Assembly (NCBI GenBank): GCA_963746465.1
Contig: CAVVAY010000005.1
Location: 558,001-622,000 of the forward strand
Length of the DNA: 64,000 nucleotides
From: CAVVAY01 sp963746465
Lineage (GTDB): Bacteria > Actinomycetota > Actinomycetes > JACCUZ01
Reading direction: 5' to 3'
Made by a program: the position numbers and the translations under genes. Shown here piece after piece: positions 15,559-23,719 of the stretch. Below the pieces are notes generated by a model. It did no database searches. It was not told the origin of the DNA and saw only the letters and a program-made list of their open reading frames with translations. Numbering within the stretch: the stretch's first letter is position 1; each line of letters starts with the position of its first letter.

Positions 15559-17007
15559 TCAGGTCCGACCAGCCTCCTGACGCCGGCCGGCCGAGGCCCG
15601 CGGGGCGGGCAGCGTGATGCTGAGGTCCGGCTCGATGTTCTGGTTTACCCGGAGGAAGTTGTCCGGGTCGTAGGCGGCCTTGATGGCTGCCAGCCGCGGG
15701 TAGTGTTCGCCGTACGTCGCCCGCACCCGGTCCTGGCCCTCGGCCATCATGAAGTTCACGTACGCCCCGCCGGCCGAGTACGGGTGCTGGGCCTCCCAGT
15801 AGTCCACGCACCAGTCACGCAGGGCCGGCAGCGACGCCGGGTCGCGGTCGACGCCGGCGATGACGGTCGAGTAGGTGACGTCCCGGTAGGCCCACGCCGT
15901 CTCGTCCGGGCCGACGTCCTGCACGGCCCCGTCGACCGAGTAGTGATGCATGGTCGACTTCCAGGTCGGCAGCTTCTCGCCGAACTCGGCGTGCACCGCT
16001 ACCGCCGCGTCGGGGATCTCCCGGGCGAAGTCGCCGCGCCAGTACCACTGGTCACCCGGCCCGTAGAGACCGTCGAAGGCGCCGTTCCACATCGGGTACG
16101 GCATCTCGGCGACCCCGTCGACGAGCGGCCCCATGGCCCGGACCTCGGCGAGGTGCCGGTCAGCGCCGCCCTGCTCGCCGGCCCAGCACCACGCGATGCC
16201 GCAGACCTTCTTCAGGTGCAGCTCCGCCGGGAACGGGTCCGCCGGTGGCACCGACATGGTGGCGAAGAAGGCCCCCATCTCCCGCGGCAGTGTCGGCAGG
16301 AACTCCCGGTACCAGGTGAGGATCTCCGCGGTCCGCTCGATCGGGAACAGCGTCGGGCCGGCGGCCACGATGCCGACCGGATGCAGCCGGAAGGTGAACC
16401 CGGTGACGATGCCGAAGTTGCCTCCGCCACCGCGCAGGGCCCAGAAGAGGTCCGGCTCCCGACCGGCGTCCGCGGTGACGAACGAGCCGTCGGCCAGCAC
16501 CACGTCGGCCGAGAGGAGGCTGTCGATGGTCAGGCCGTACTTCCGGGTGAGGTGGCCGTGGCCGCCGCCCAGGGTGAGCCCGCCGATCCCCGTCGTGCCG
16601 ATGATGCCGGCCGGCAGCCCCAGCCCGAAGGCGTGAGCGGCGTGGTCGAGGGCAGCGACAGTCGCGCCGCCGCCGACGTGGGCGGTCCGGGCAGATGGGT
16701 CGATCCGGATGTTCGTGATCAGGCCGAGGTCGATGACCAGGCCGTCGGAGGTGCCGAGCCCGGGGCCGTTGTGGCCGCCGCCGCGTACCGCGACCGCGAC
16801 GCCGTCCAGGCCGCGCGCGAAGGTGACCGAAGCCATCACGTCGGCCGTGTCGACGCACCGGGCGATCACCTGGGGGCGGGTCGCGATCGATCCGTTGTGG
16901 ACCGGTGCCACCTCGTCGTACGACGGATCACCCGGAATCAGGACGGGGCCGCGGAGCATCTCGCGGAGCTCGGCTACGGCGGTGGGGGGGACGGCTGAGC
17001 TCGTCAT
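15559..17007 (-). CDS. FAD-linked oxidase, berberine-bridge (BBE)-like
   Basis: 482 residues. A PCMH-type FAD-binding domain has VAVRGGGHNGPG (the His is the usual 8-alpha covalent flavin site, about residue 77) and GIGGLTLGGGHGHLTRKYGL. The C-terminal BBE region ends YVNFMMAEGQDRVRATYGEHYPRLAAIKAAYDPDNFLRVNQNI. The second, Cys-linked flavin site of plant-type enzymes is not evident (TTGIGG in its place), so single covalent attachment is likely. Members oxidise alcohols, sugars or alkaloids using O2. The ATG at 17007 has AAGGG upstream. The gene separates glnA/RDD from the DUF4191-lip block that is contiguous in relatives, so it is probably an insertion. Confidence 0.85.
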   Translation of the reverse strand: MTSSAVPPTAVAELREMLRGPVLIPGDPSYDEVAPVHNGSIATRPQVIARCVDTADVMASVTFARGLDGVAVAVRGGGHNGPGLGTSDGLVIDLGLITNIRIDPSARTAHVGGGATVAALDHAAHAFGLGLPAGIIGTTGIGGLTLGGGHGHLTRKYGLTIDSLLSADVVLADGSFVTADAGREPDLFWALRGGGGNFGIVTGFTFRLHPVGIVAAGPTLFPIERTAEILTWYREFLPTLPREMGAFFATMSVPPADPFPAELHLKKVCGIAWCWAGEQGGADRHLAEVRAMGPLVDGVAEMPYPMWNGAFDGLYGPGDQWYWRGDFAREIPDAAVAVHAEFGEKLPTWKSTMHHYSVDGAVQDVGPDETAWAYRDVTYSTVIAGVDRDPASLPALRDWCVDYWEAQHPYSAGGAYVNFMMAEGQDRVRATYGEHYPRLAAIKAAYDPDNFLRVNQNIEPDLSITLPAPRASAGRRQEAGRT

Positions 17008-17145
17008 GGGAACCCTTCCCCCGCACTCGACCTCCGTCAGGGGCCGGTACGTCGCCGGCGGGGTCACCTCAGGACACGGCCGAGCGCGGTCGCCCGCCAC
17101 GCTAGACCGGGCGGCCAGGGCCGACCAGACGGAGAAACCGGACAG

Positions 17146-17838
17146 TCAGCCGCGGGGGCCGCGCGGCATCCGGGCGCTGCGCGGCATCGGGCCCTTCGGG
17201 ATCGGCAGGTTCGTCGTGCCGAGTGCCTTGAGCCGACGGTTCACCTCGGTGACCTGCGGCGCCTTGAGGTTGCGCGGCAGCTTCATCAGGTGGTTGTTCA
17301 GCTTGCGCAGCGAGACCTGTCCGGGCTCGTTGCCCGCCTGGACGTCGTAGATCGGGACGTCGGGCACGAACCGGGCGACCTTCTTCTTCTCCGTCGCGAG
17401 CAGCGCCGTGACCCGGGCCGGGGAGCCCTCTCCGACGAGCACGACCCCTGCCCGTCCCACCGCCCGGTGCACGATGTCCTGGTTGCGGGTCACCGCGACG
17501 GCGGGGGTGACCGTCCAGCCCCGGCGGAGCATGTTCAGCGCCGCGGCTGCCGCACCCGGCTGACCCTCGACGGAGGAGAACGCCGCCTTCTCGGCCCGCT
17601 TGCCGAAGACGACGGTGGCGGCCAGGACGGCGAGCATCAGGCCGATGATCGCGAGATAGACCGGGTGGCCGATCAGGAACCCGATCGCCACTGCCACGGC
17701 CAGCGTGAGGAAGCCGGCCGCCGCCGTGACCCAGCCGACCATCGGGTCGACCTTGCGGGTCATCGAGTAGGCGGCCCGGACCTGGCCGGCGCGGCCCTGC
17801 TTCTTCGGCGTCTCGGCCGGTGTGTCCTTGGGTGCCAT
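17146..17838 (-). CDS. DUF4191 membrane protein (Rv2219-like)
   Basis: 230 residues. The basic start (KKQGRAGQVRAAYSMTRKVDPMVGW) leads into two adjacent membrane helices (about residues 38-82). A soluble domain follows with GWTVTPAVAVTRNQDIVHRAVGRAGVVLVGEG and KLPRNLKAPQVTEVNRRLKAL. The family is conserved upstream of lipA in actinobacteria and its biochemical role is not known to me. It is on the same strand as lipA, 60 bases beyond a small gene, in the expected position between lipA and the RDD/glnA genes. Confidence 0.85.
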   Translation of the reverse strand: MAPKDTPAETPKKQGRAGQVRAAYSMTRKVDPMVGWVTAAAGFLTLAVAVAIGFLIGHPVYLAIIGLMLAVLAATVVFGKRAEKAAFSSVEGQPGAAAAALNMLRRGWTVTPAVAVTRNQDIVHRAVGRAGVVLVGEGSPARVTALLATEKKKVARFVPDVPIYDVQAGNEPGQVSLRKLNNHLMKLPRNLKAPQVTEVNRRLKALGTTNLPIPKGPMPRSARMPRGPRG

Positions 17839-17898
17839 GGCCGGAAGGATACGTGGCCCGCGGCATGGCAGCGCGACGCAGGCAGGCGGTCGCCCGGC

Positions 17899-18120
17899 TC
17901 AGGCCGTGGAGCGCTGCTGGGACGGCACCCCCGGGACCGGGGCCGGCCGCGCCTGCAGTGCTGCGACGACCTCGAGGCCCTGGCGGGTCAGGTCGTAGCG
18001 CACCTCGAGGGCGTCGCGGGCGTTGCGCAAGGACCCGTCCGCAAGGTGCGCCGTGGCAGCCCGTAGGGCGGTGCTCACGAGCTGGGAGAAGGACGCCATC
18101 GGCGGCAGGGCTCGTGTCAT
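17899..18120 (-). CDS. Small helical protein, unknown
   Basis: About 73 residues; mostly one or two amphipathic helices (FSQLVSTALRAATAHLADGSLRNARDALEVRYDL...) with a Pro-rich tail. No known domain recognised. Start uncertain: ATG 18120 has GGAGG only one base upstream, ATG 18099 and GTG 18141 have none. Its placement between lipA and the DUF4191 gene on the same strand, with short gaps, favours a real gene. Confidence 0.5.
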   Translation of the reverse strand: MTRALPPMASFSQLVSTALRAATAHLADGSLRNARDALEVRYDLTRQGLEVVAALQARPAPVPGVPSQQRSTA

Positions 18121-18186
18121 GCCTCCACTGGACCCGAGCACCGTTACGAGCGTGTGTCGGGGGTGGAAAGTCCCGCGAAAACTTCG

Positions 18187-19134
18187 TCAGGCGGGGGTGG
18201 CGGTGGTGGCGCTCTCGCGAGCCTCGACGGCCTGCTGATAGAGCCGCCCGGCGCGGTACGACGACCGGACCAGCGGGCCGGACATGACCCCGGCGAAGCC
18301 GATCTGCTCGGCCTCGGCCTGCAGCTCGACGAACTCCTCCGGCTTGACCCAGCGCTCGACCGGGTGGTGCCGCTTCGAGGGCCGCAGGTACTGGGTGATC
18401 GTGATGAGCTCGCAGCCGGCGGCGTGCAGGTCGCGCAGCGCCTGGCTGATCTCCGCCCGCTCCTCACCCATGCCCAGGATGAGGTTCGACTTGGTCACCA
18501 GGCCGAAGTCACGGGCCTGGGTGATCACGTCCAGGGAACGCTCGTAGGTGAACGCCGGCCGGATCCGCCGGAAGATCCGCGGGACGGTCTCGACGTTGTG
18601 CGCCAGGACCTCCGGGCGGGACTCGAACACCTCGGTCAGCAGCTCCGGCTTGCCGTTGAAGTCGGGGATCAGGTTCTCGACACCGGTGCCGGGGTTGAGA
18701 GCGTGGATCTGCTTCACGGTCTGGGCGTACAGCCACGCCCCGCCGTCGGGAAGGTCGTCGCGGGCGACGCCGGTGATCGTCGCGTAGCGCAGGCCCATCG
18801 CCTGAACGGACTCGGCCACCCGGCGCGGCTCGTCACGGTCCAGCGGGTCGGGCTTGCCGGTGTCGATCTGGCAGAAGTCGCAGCGTCGGGTGCACTGGTC
18901 GCCGCCGATGAGGAAGGTGGCCTCGCGGTCCTCCCAGCACTCGAAGATGTTCGGGCAGCCGGCCGCCTCGCACACCGTGTGCAGCCCCTCGCGCTGCACC
19001 AGCGACTTCAGCTCGGTGTACTCCGGGCCCATCGTCGCCCGGGTCTTGATCCACGGTGGCTTCTTCTCGATCGGGGTCTCCGCGTTGCGGACCTCGAGGC
19101 GCAGCAGCTTGCGGCCCTCCGGAGCGATCGTCAC
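18187..19134 (-). CDS. lipA: Lipoyl synthase
   Basis: 315 residues, normal length. A radical-SAM enzyme that inserts two sulfurs into protein-bound octanoyl groups to make lipoyl. The auxiliary cluster motif is CEAAGCPNIFECW (C-x4-C-x5-C) and the SAM cluster motif CTRRCDFCQI (C-x3-C-x2-C), followed by the PDPLDRDEPRRVA region. The C-terminal Arg-Ser cluster ligand appears as SSYRAG. It follows lipB by 24 bases on the same strand; substrates nearby are the dlaT lipoyl domains and, indirectly, the glycine-cleavage system. Confidence 0.97.
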   Translation of the reverse strand: MTIAPEGRKLLRLEVRNAETPIEKKPPWIKTRATMGPEYTELKSLVQREGLHTVCEAAGCPNIFECWEDREATFLIGGDQCTRRCDFCQIDTGKPDPLDRDEPRRVAESVQAMGLRYATITGVARDDLPDGGAWLYAQTVKQIHALNPGTGVENLIPDFNGKPELLTEVFESRPEVLAHNVETVPRIFRRIRPAFTYERSLDVITQARDFGLVTKSNLILGMGEERAEISQALRDLHAAGCELITITQYLRPSKRHHPVERWVKPEEFVELQAEAEQIGFAGVMSGPLVRSSYRAGRLYQQAVEARESATTATPA

Positions 19135-19158
19135 GCCGTCCAGGGTACGTCGTCGCGC

Positions 19159-19791
19159 TCAGCCGGCGCGGAGCACCTCGGTCAGCCGCTTCTCGACGTA
19201 CGGCGTCGCCTCGGCGACCGTGACGTCGCGGCCCGTCTCCTGGCTGAGCGAGGAGACGGTCGCGTCGGTCAGCCCGCAGGGCACGATGCGGTCGAACCAG
19301 CTGAGGTCGCAGTCGCAGTTGAGGGCGAAGCCGTGCATCGTCGCGCCCTGCGAGACCCGGATGCCGATGGCTGCCACCTTGCGGTCCTGCGCGCCGCCGG
19401 CGCCGACGACCCAGACCCCGGAGCGGCCCTCGACCCGGGTGGCGTCCACCCCGAGGTCGGCGCAGGCGAGGATCAGCGCCTCCTCGACCCGCCGCACGTG
19501 CGCGACCACGTCGACCGGGTCCGGCAGCGACAGGATCGGGTAGCCCACGAGCTGCCCGGGACCGTGCCAGGTGATCTTGCCGCCGCGGTCCACCTCGACG
19601 ACGGGGGTGCCGTCGGTCGGCCGGTCGAACGGCGAGGTGCGCTTGCCGGCGGTGTAGACCGGCGGGTGCTCCAGCAGCAGCACGGTGTCCGGCTCTGTGC
19701 CTGCCACGACGGCAGCGTGGACGCGTCGCTGCTCGGCCCAGGCCTGCTCGTAGGGCACCAGCCCGGCGTGCACCATCCGCAGCTCGCTCAC
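19159..19791 (-). CDS. lipB: Lipoyl(octanoyl) transferase
   Basis: About 210 residues. It moves octanoyl from acyl-carrier protein to lipoyl-domain lysines. Motifs: LLLEHPPVYTAGKR, DRGGKITWHGPGQLVGYPIL (conserved RGGxxTxHGPGQ), KVAAIGIRVSQGATMHGFALN (the Lys of the catalytic Cys-Lys pair) and FDRIVPCGLTDATVSSL (catalytic Cys). The GTG at 19791 is preferred (begins SELRMVHAG); the ATG at 19821 would overlap the divergent gene's start and ATG 19776 would trim the N-terminus. It is upstream of lipA. Confidence 0.95.
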   Translation of the reverse strand: MSELRMVHAGLVPYEQAWAEQRRVHAAVVAGTEPDTVLLLEHPPVYTAGKRTSPFDRPTDGTPVVEVDRGGKITWHGPGQLVGYPILSLPDPVDVVAHVRRVEEALILACADLGVDATRVEGRSGVWVVGAGGAQDRKVAAIGIRVSQGATMHGFALNCDCDLSWFDRIVPCGLTDATVSSLSQETGRDVTVAEATPYVEKRLTEVLRAG

Positions 19792-19819
19792 CCGGCCAGC
19801 GTACGCAAGACTCGCTGCC

Positions 19820-20842
19820 ATGAGTGACTTGCGCGTCGCCCTGGTCGGCTACGGCATGGCGGGCCACGACTTCCACGCCCCGCTGCTCCGCCAGGTCGAC
19901 GGGCTGCGGGTCAGCCACGTGGTCACCGGCAACGCCGAGCGGGCCGAGACTGCCCGGTCGGAGAACCCGGGCGTGCAGGTCGTGCCGAGCGTCGACGAGC
20001 TCTGGCCGCTCACCGCGGAGATCGATCTCGTCGTGCTCGCGTCGCCGACCAACGTGCACGCCGCGCAGGCCCGGGAGGCCCTGGCACGCGACCTGCCCCT
20101 GGTCGTCGACAAGCCGCTGGCCGTGACCGCCGCCGACGCCCGGGAGCTCGCCGCGCTGGCCGAGACCCGCGGCGTGCTGCTCAGCGTGTTCCAGAACCGG
20201 CGCTGGGACCGCGAGCACCCCACCGCGCGGGCGGTCCTGTCGTCAGGCGTCCTGGGCGAGGTCGTCCGCTACGAGGCGCGCTACGAGCGCTGGCGTCCGG
20301 TGCCCAAGGTGCGGTGGCGCGAGCAGTCCAGCAGCGAGGACGGCGGCGGCGTCCTGATGGACCTGCAGCCGCACCTCGTGGACGGCGCCCTGGACCTGTT
20401 CGGGGCGGCCGAGTCGGTCTACGCCGAGCTGGCCGCTCTCACCACGGTGGGTGACGACGTCGCCTTCCTCGCGCTTCGGCACGTCTCCGGCGTGACCAGC
20501 CACCTCGGCGCGACCTCGCTGGCCGGCGCGCCCGGACCGCGGATGCGGCTGATCGGGCAACAGGCCACCTACCTGGTCGCCGACGTCGACGGCGACCCCA
20601 CGGCGTACTCCGCGTGGACCGACCGCGACACCGACCACCGCGGCTGGCTGGTCCGCGGCGAGGAGGCCGAGCCGGTACGGCGGGAGCCCGGCGAGCCGGC
20701 CGAGTTCTACGCCGGGGTGCGCGACGCGCTGCTCACCGGGGCCGCCCCGCCCGTGACGGCCGCAGAAGGCGTCGCCGTGATCGAGGTGCTGGACGCAGCG
20801 CGCCGGTCCGCTGCCCAGAACACCGTGATCACCCTGCCGTGA
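19820..20842 (+). CDS. Gfo/Idh/MocA family NAD(P)-dependent oxidoreductase
   Basis: 340 residues. An N-terminal Rossmann fold (VALVGYGMAGHDFHAPLL, residues 6-23) is followed by the family motif VVDKPLAVTAADARELAALA (Lys of the EKP-type motif) and the C-terminal alpha/beta domain beginning VVRYEARYERW with DLQPHLVDGALDLFG. Members oxidise or reduce sugars, inositols or related compounds; the substrate is not evident. It starts divergently from lipB. Its stop codon lies in the second unit of a 14-base tandem repeat, so the C-terminal residues (NTVITLP) are partly repeat-encoded. Confidence 0.9.
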   Translation: MSDLRVALVGYGMAGHDFHAPLLRQVDGLRVSHVVTGNAERAETARSENPGVQVVPSVDELWPLTAEIDLVVLASPTNVHAAQAREALARDLPLVVDKPLAVTAADARELAALAETRGVLLSVFQNRRWDREHPTARAVLSSGVLGEVVRYEARYERWRPVPKVRWREQSSSEDGGGVLMDLQPHLVDGALDLFGAAESVYAELAALTTVGDDVAFLALRHVSGVTSHLGATSLAGAPGPRMRLIGQQATYLVADVDGDPTAYSAWTDRDTDHRGWLVRGEEAEPVRREPGEPAEFYAGVRDALLTGAAPPVTAAEGVAVIEVLDAARRSAAQNTVITLP

Positions 20843-20880
20843 TCACCCTGCCGTGATCACCCTGCCGTGATCACCCTGCC
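20825..20880. repeat. Four tandem copies of a 14-base unit at a gene end
   Basis: The unit GTGATCACCCTGCC occurs four times without change (20825, 20839, 20853, 20867). The stop of the oxidoreductase falls in the second copy. The array runs straight into a palindromic repeat that begins with the same GTGATCA, suggesting slippage or duplication linked to that element. Confidence 0.9.
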
Positions 20881-20931
20881 GTGATCATGAAAGATCGTCC
20901 CCGCACTTGCGGGGCAGAAGCTTCATGATCA
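20881..20931. repeat. Palindromic interspersed repeat, copy 1
   Basis: 51 bases with complementary ends GTGATCATGAA and CTTCATGATCA around a core containing CCCCGCACTTG. Two further copies of the same design, in the same orientation, occur at 44439-44490 and 45557-45608. Size, palindromic ends and intergenic location fit a REP-like or miniature element. Read backwards, all three encode the same short peptide RGRSFMIT, which explains spurious small frames here. Confidence 0.8.
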
Positions 20932-20973
20932 GGGTCAGATGCGCCCGGGTGCCGCTTGGAACACAATGCCGGG

Positions 20974-21453
20974 ATGAGCAGCCAACGGATCATCAGGGCC
21001 GGCGAGGGTGACGTACTCGGGTCGGTGGACGGTTGTCGAGACCGTTTTCTCGTCGACTCCAAGGACTGGGGTGGGAGGTTCGCTGTCGTCGAACACCTGT
21101 TGGCGCCGCACTCGATCGCCGCGCCGATGCACCGGCACACCAAGGAGGACGAGTTCAGTTTCATCCTCGAGGGTCAGGTCGGGTACCAGGCCGCGGGCGA
21201 AGAGCTGACAGCTGCCGTCGGTGACCTGGTGTTCAAGCCTCGCGGCGAGTGGCACACCTTCTGGAACGCCACCGACCAGCCAGCGAGGGTGCTCGAGATC
21301 ATCAGTCCCGGCGGTCTGGAAGAGGCCTTTCGGATCATTGACTCCGCCGCGCCCGATCTCGATCTCGGTCCCGTGATCGAGCCCTACGGGTGCGAGGGCG
21401 ACATGGAGGCGACGCTGCCGATCATGGCGAAGCACGGCGTCACCTTCGGTTGA
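20974..21453 (+). CDS. Cupin domain protein
   Basis: 159 residues, a single double-stranded beta-helix domain. Cupin motif 1 is MHRHTKEDEFSFILEG (two His and Glu as metal ligands) and motif 2 is GDLVFKPRGEWHTFWN (third His). The C-terminal helix GGLEEAFRII resembles small quercetinase-like cupins. It could be a metal-dependent dioxygenase, isomerase or a binding protein; substrate unknown. The ATG at 20974 is chosen; an in-frame TTG at 20956 adds six residues without a better ribosome site. Confidence 0.85.
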   Translation: MSSQRIIRAGEGDVLGSVDGCRDRFLVDSKDWGGRFAVVEHLLAPHSIAAPMHRHTKEDEFSFILEGQVGYQAAGEELTAAVGDLVFKPRGEWHTFWNATDQPARVLEIISPGGLEEAFRIIDSAAPDLDLGPVIEPYGCEGDMEATLPIMAKHGVTFG

Positions 21454-21467
21454 CGCCGGGGAGCCGC

Positions 21468-22190
21468 TCAGGCCGGGAGCAGCCTCGGTTCGACCCGGGT
21501 CTCGATCGCGGTGCCGTCCGGGCCGCGCTCGACGACGTAGGCCGCGACTCCGGGGCGGTCGGCGACCGCCTCGACCAGCTCGCTGCCCTCGTAGACCAGG
21601 CCCACCCCGTCGTCGGTGGCGTGCGAGGTCGGCAGCACCTGCTCGGCCACCAGCCGGTGCAGCAGCGGACGGCGCTGCTCCTCGCTGTCGTAGTGCACTC
21701 CGTTGCCGTAGGGCAGCAGGGCCAGTCCGCCCAGTGCGGGACGCAGGTCATGGCCGAAGCTGTCGGTCGGGCCGCCGACGTACCAGCAGATCGAACCGGC
21801 GGAGACACCGCCGAGCACGACGCCTTCCTCCCAGCACTCGCGGAACACCTCGTCCAGCCCGTGGGTGCGCCAGACGGCGAGCAGGTTGGCGACCGACCCG
21901 CCGCCCACCCAGATGACGTCCTGGGCCAGCAGGTGGCCGCGGATGTCGGACACGTTGGGCATCGAGAACAGCTCGAGATGGGTGGCCCGAACGTCCGACC
22001 CGGCGAAAGCCCGGTAGAACCCGGCGGTGCCGTTGAGGCTGTCGCCGGACGCGGTGCCCAGGTAGCAGAACCGCGGCCGGTCCGGGTCACCGGCCAGCCG
22101 GATCGCGTGCTCGATCAAGGGCCCGCGCTGCCACTGGAACGGACCGTACGGCGTGGGCAGGAATCCGCCCGAGGTGGCGAGGATCTTCAT
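21468..22190 (-). CDS. Peptidase E-like (family S51) hydrolase
   Basis: 240 residues. The class I amidotransferase-like fold of dipeptidase E is indicated by VIWVGGGSVANLLAVWRTHGLD and the nucleophile elbow VVLGGVSAGSICWYVGG (Ser in G-V-S-A-G), followed by GLGLLP-type GGLALLPYGNGVHYDSEEQRR carrying the His. Family members cleave Asp-X dipeptides or cyanophycin fragments; relatives of this size are often uncharacterised. The start is ATG 22190 (KILATSGGF). Confidence 0.8.
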   Translation of the reverse strand: MKILATSGGFLPTPYGPFQWQRGPLIEHAIRLAGDPDRPRFCYLGTASGDSLNGTAGFYRAFAGSDVRATHLELFSMPNVSDIRGHLLAQDVIWVGGGSVANLLAVWRTHGLDEVFRECWEEGVVLGGVSAGSICWYVGGPTDSFGHDLRPALGGLALLPYGNGVHYDSEEQRRPLLHRLVAEQVLPTSHATDDGVGLVYEGSELVEAVADRPGVAAYVVERGPDGTAIETRVEPRLLPA

Positions 22191-22264
22191 CCCGGCGACC
22201 CTACGCGGGCCGCCTGTGGACAACTCGACCGGCGGAGGGCGGCCGCTGCGGCAGGCTCGAGGAC

Positions 22265-23719
22265 ATGACCGAGCAGCAGCTGTCCGGCTTCGACGCCGTC
22301 GAGCTGCTCGGCTACGGGTCCGGCGGCGAGGTCTGGCTCGCCCGCGAGCGCGCGACCGGGCTGCCCGTCGCCCTCAAGCGGCTCCGCGCCGATGCCGACC
22401 TCGCCGCTCGCGACCGCCTGCGCCGCGAGGCGGCGGTGCTCGCCGGCGTCGACCACCCGCACGTGGTGCGGCTGCGTTCGGTTCACGGTGACGGTGACTC
22501 CCTGGTGCTGGTGCTGGACCTCGCGGCGGGAGGCAGTCTCGCCCGGCTGCTCGCGACCCGACGTGTGATGCCTGCTGCCGAGGTGGTGACCATCGCGGTG
22601 CCGCTGGCGCAGGCGCTGGCGTCGGTGCATGCGCAGGGCCTGGTGCACGGTGACGTGACCCCGGCCAACGTGCTGTTCGCTGCTGATGGCCGGCCGATGC
22701 TCAGCGACCTCGGCATCTCCCGGCTGCTCGGCTCACCCCCGGCCGAGGTCGGCGGCACCGGCGGCTACCTCGATCCCGCAGTGCTGGCCGGCGCCGCACC
22801 CGGCCCGGCCTCCGACGTGCACGGGCTGGCGGCGACCTGCCTGGCTGCCCTCACCGGCCTGCCGCCGTACGACGGGCAGGGCCGGCGGGTGCCGGTCCCC
22901 GCCGACGTCGACCGCGCGCTGCTGGACGTCCTCGAGCCGGCCCTCGCACCCGATCCGGCCGACCGGCCGTCGGCGGAACAGCTCGCGGTGGCCGTCTTCG
23001 ACGCCGTCCCGGCCGAGCCGGTGCGACTGGAGGTGTCAGCCCGGGTGGGGTCTGCGGTGGTTCCGGCCACCCACCAGGTCGCCGACCGGACCCCCCTCGA
23101 CGAGCCGGTGGCAAGGGCCACCTCTCGTCGACAGCGGGGTCGAGCTGCCCTGCCGGTCCGGCACCTGGCCGGGTTGCCCGCCCGCGTCCGCCTTCCCGGC
23201 CGGGCGCTGGTAGGTGCAGGGCTGGCCGGAGCTGCCGTCGCGCTCGCCGTGGCTGCCGGCCTCACCTGGGCTGCTGTTGACGACGGCACGCCCGCAGTCG
23301 GCACCACAGGGCACCCCACGGCGGCAGCGGCCGCGCCACGCTCCGGCTGGGCGAGCACCCTGGCCCACCTGGACGCCGATCGGTCCCGGGCGTTCGCCGC
23401 CGGCGACACCGGCCGGCTCCGCGAGGTCTACGCGGCAGACGGCCCCGCCTTGCGCCGGGACGTGGCCGTGCTGAGCCGGTTGACCGCTGCCGGCCTGCGG
23501 GCCCGGGGGCTGCGGCTCGCCGCGCGAACCGTCGCCGTGCAGGAACGCTCCGCCGGCCGGGTTCGCCTGGCGGTCACCGACGTGATGCCTGCCTACCGCC
23601 TGGTCGACGAACGCGGGGCGGTGGTCGAGCGGCGTCCTGGACGCGGCAGCCGGTCCTGGACGGTCGTGCTCGCGCGCAACGGTGAGAGCTGGCGGGTCTA
23701 TGACGTCGTGCGTGGGTGA
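22265..23719 (+). CDS. Membrane Ser/Thr protein kinase with atypical catalytic loop
   Basis: 484 residues. The kinase domain spans about 8-260: glycine loop LGYGSGGEVWLA, ATP-anchoring Lys38 in VALKRL, catalytic loop HGDVTPANVLF (Asp130), and DLG in place of DFG at 148-150. The HRD Arg is Gly and the usual Lys two residues after the Asp is Thr, so activity or regulation may be unusual. A single membrane helix (about 317-341) follows a basic Pro-rich juxtamembrane segment. The extracytoplasmic part (about 355-484) resembles a small NTF2-like or steroid-isomerase-like domain (AFAAGDTGRLREVYAADGPAL). No PASTA repeats. Its end overlaps the convergent epimerase gene by 22 bases. Confidence 0.85.
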   Translation: MTEQQLSGFDAVELLGYGSGGEVWLARERATGLPVALKRLRADADLAARDRLRREAAVLAGVDHPHVVRLRSVHGDGDSLVLVLDLAAGGSLARLLATRRVMPAAEVVTIAVPLAQALASVHAQGLVHGDVTPANVLFAADGRPMLSDLGISRLLGSPPAEVGGTGGYLDPAVLAGAAPGPASDVHGLAATCLAALTGLPPYDGQGRRVPVPADVDRALLDVLEPALAPDPADRPSAEQLAVAVFDAVPAEPVRLEVSARVGSAVVPATHQVADRTPLDEPVARATSRRQRGRAALPVRHLAGLPARVRLPGRALVGAGLAGAAVALAVAAGLTWAAVDDGTPAVGTTGHPTAAAAAPRSGWASTLAHLDADRSRAFAAGDTGRLREVYAADGPALRRDVAVLSRLTAAGLRARGLRLAARTVAVQERSAGRVRLAVTDVMPAYRLVDERGAVVERRPGRGSRSWTVVLARNGESWRVYDVVRG

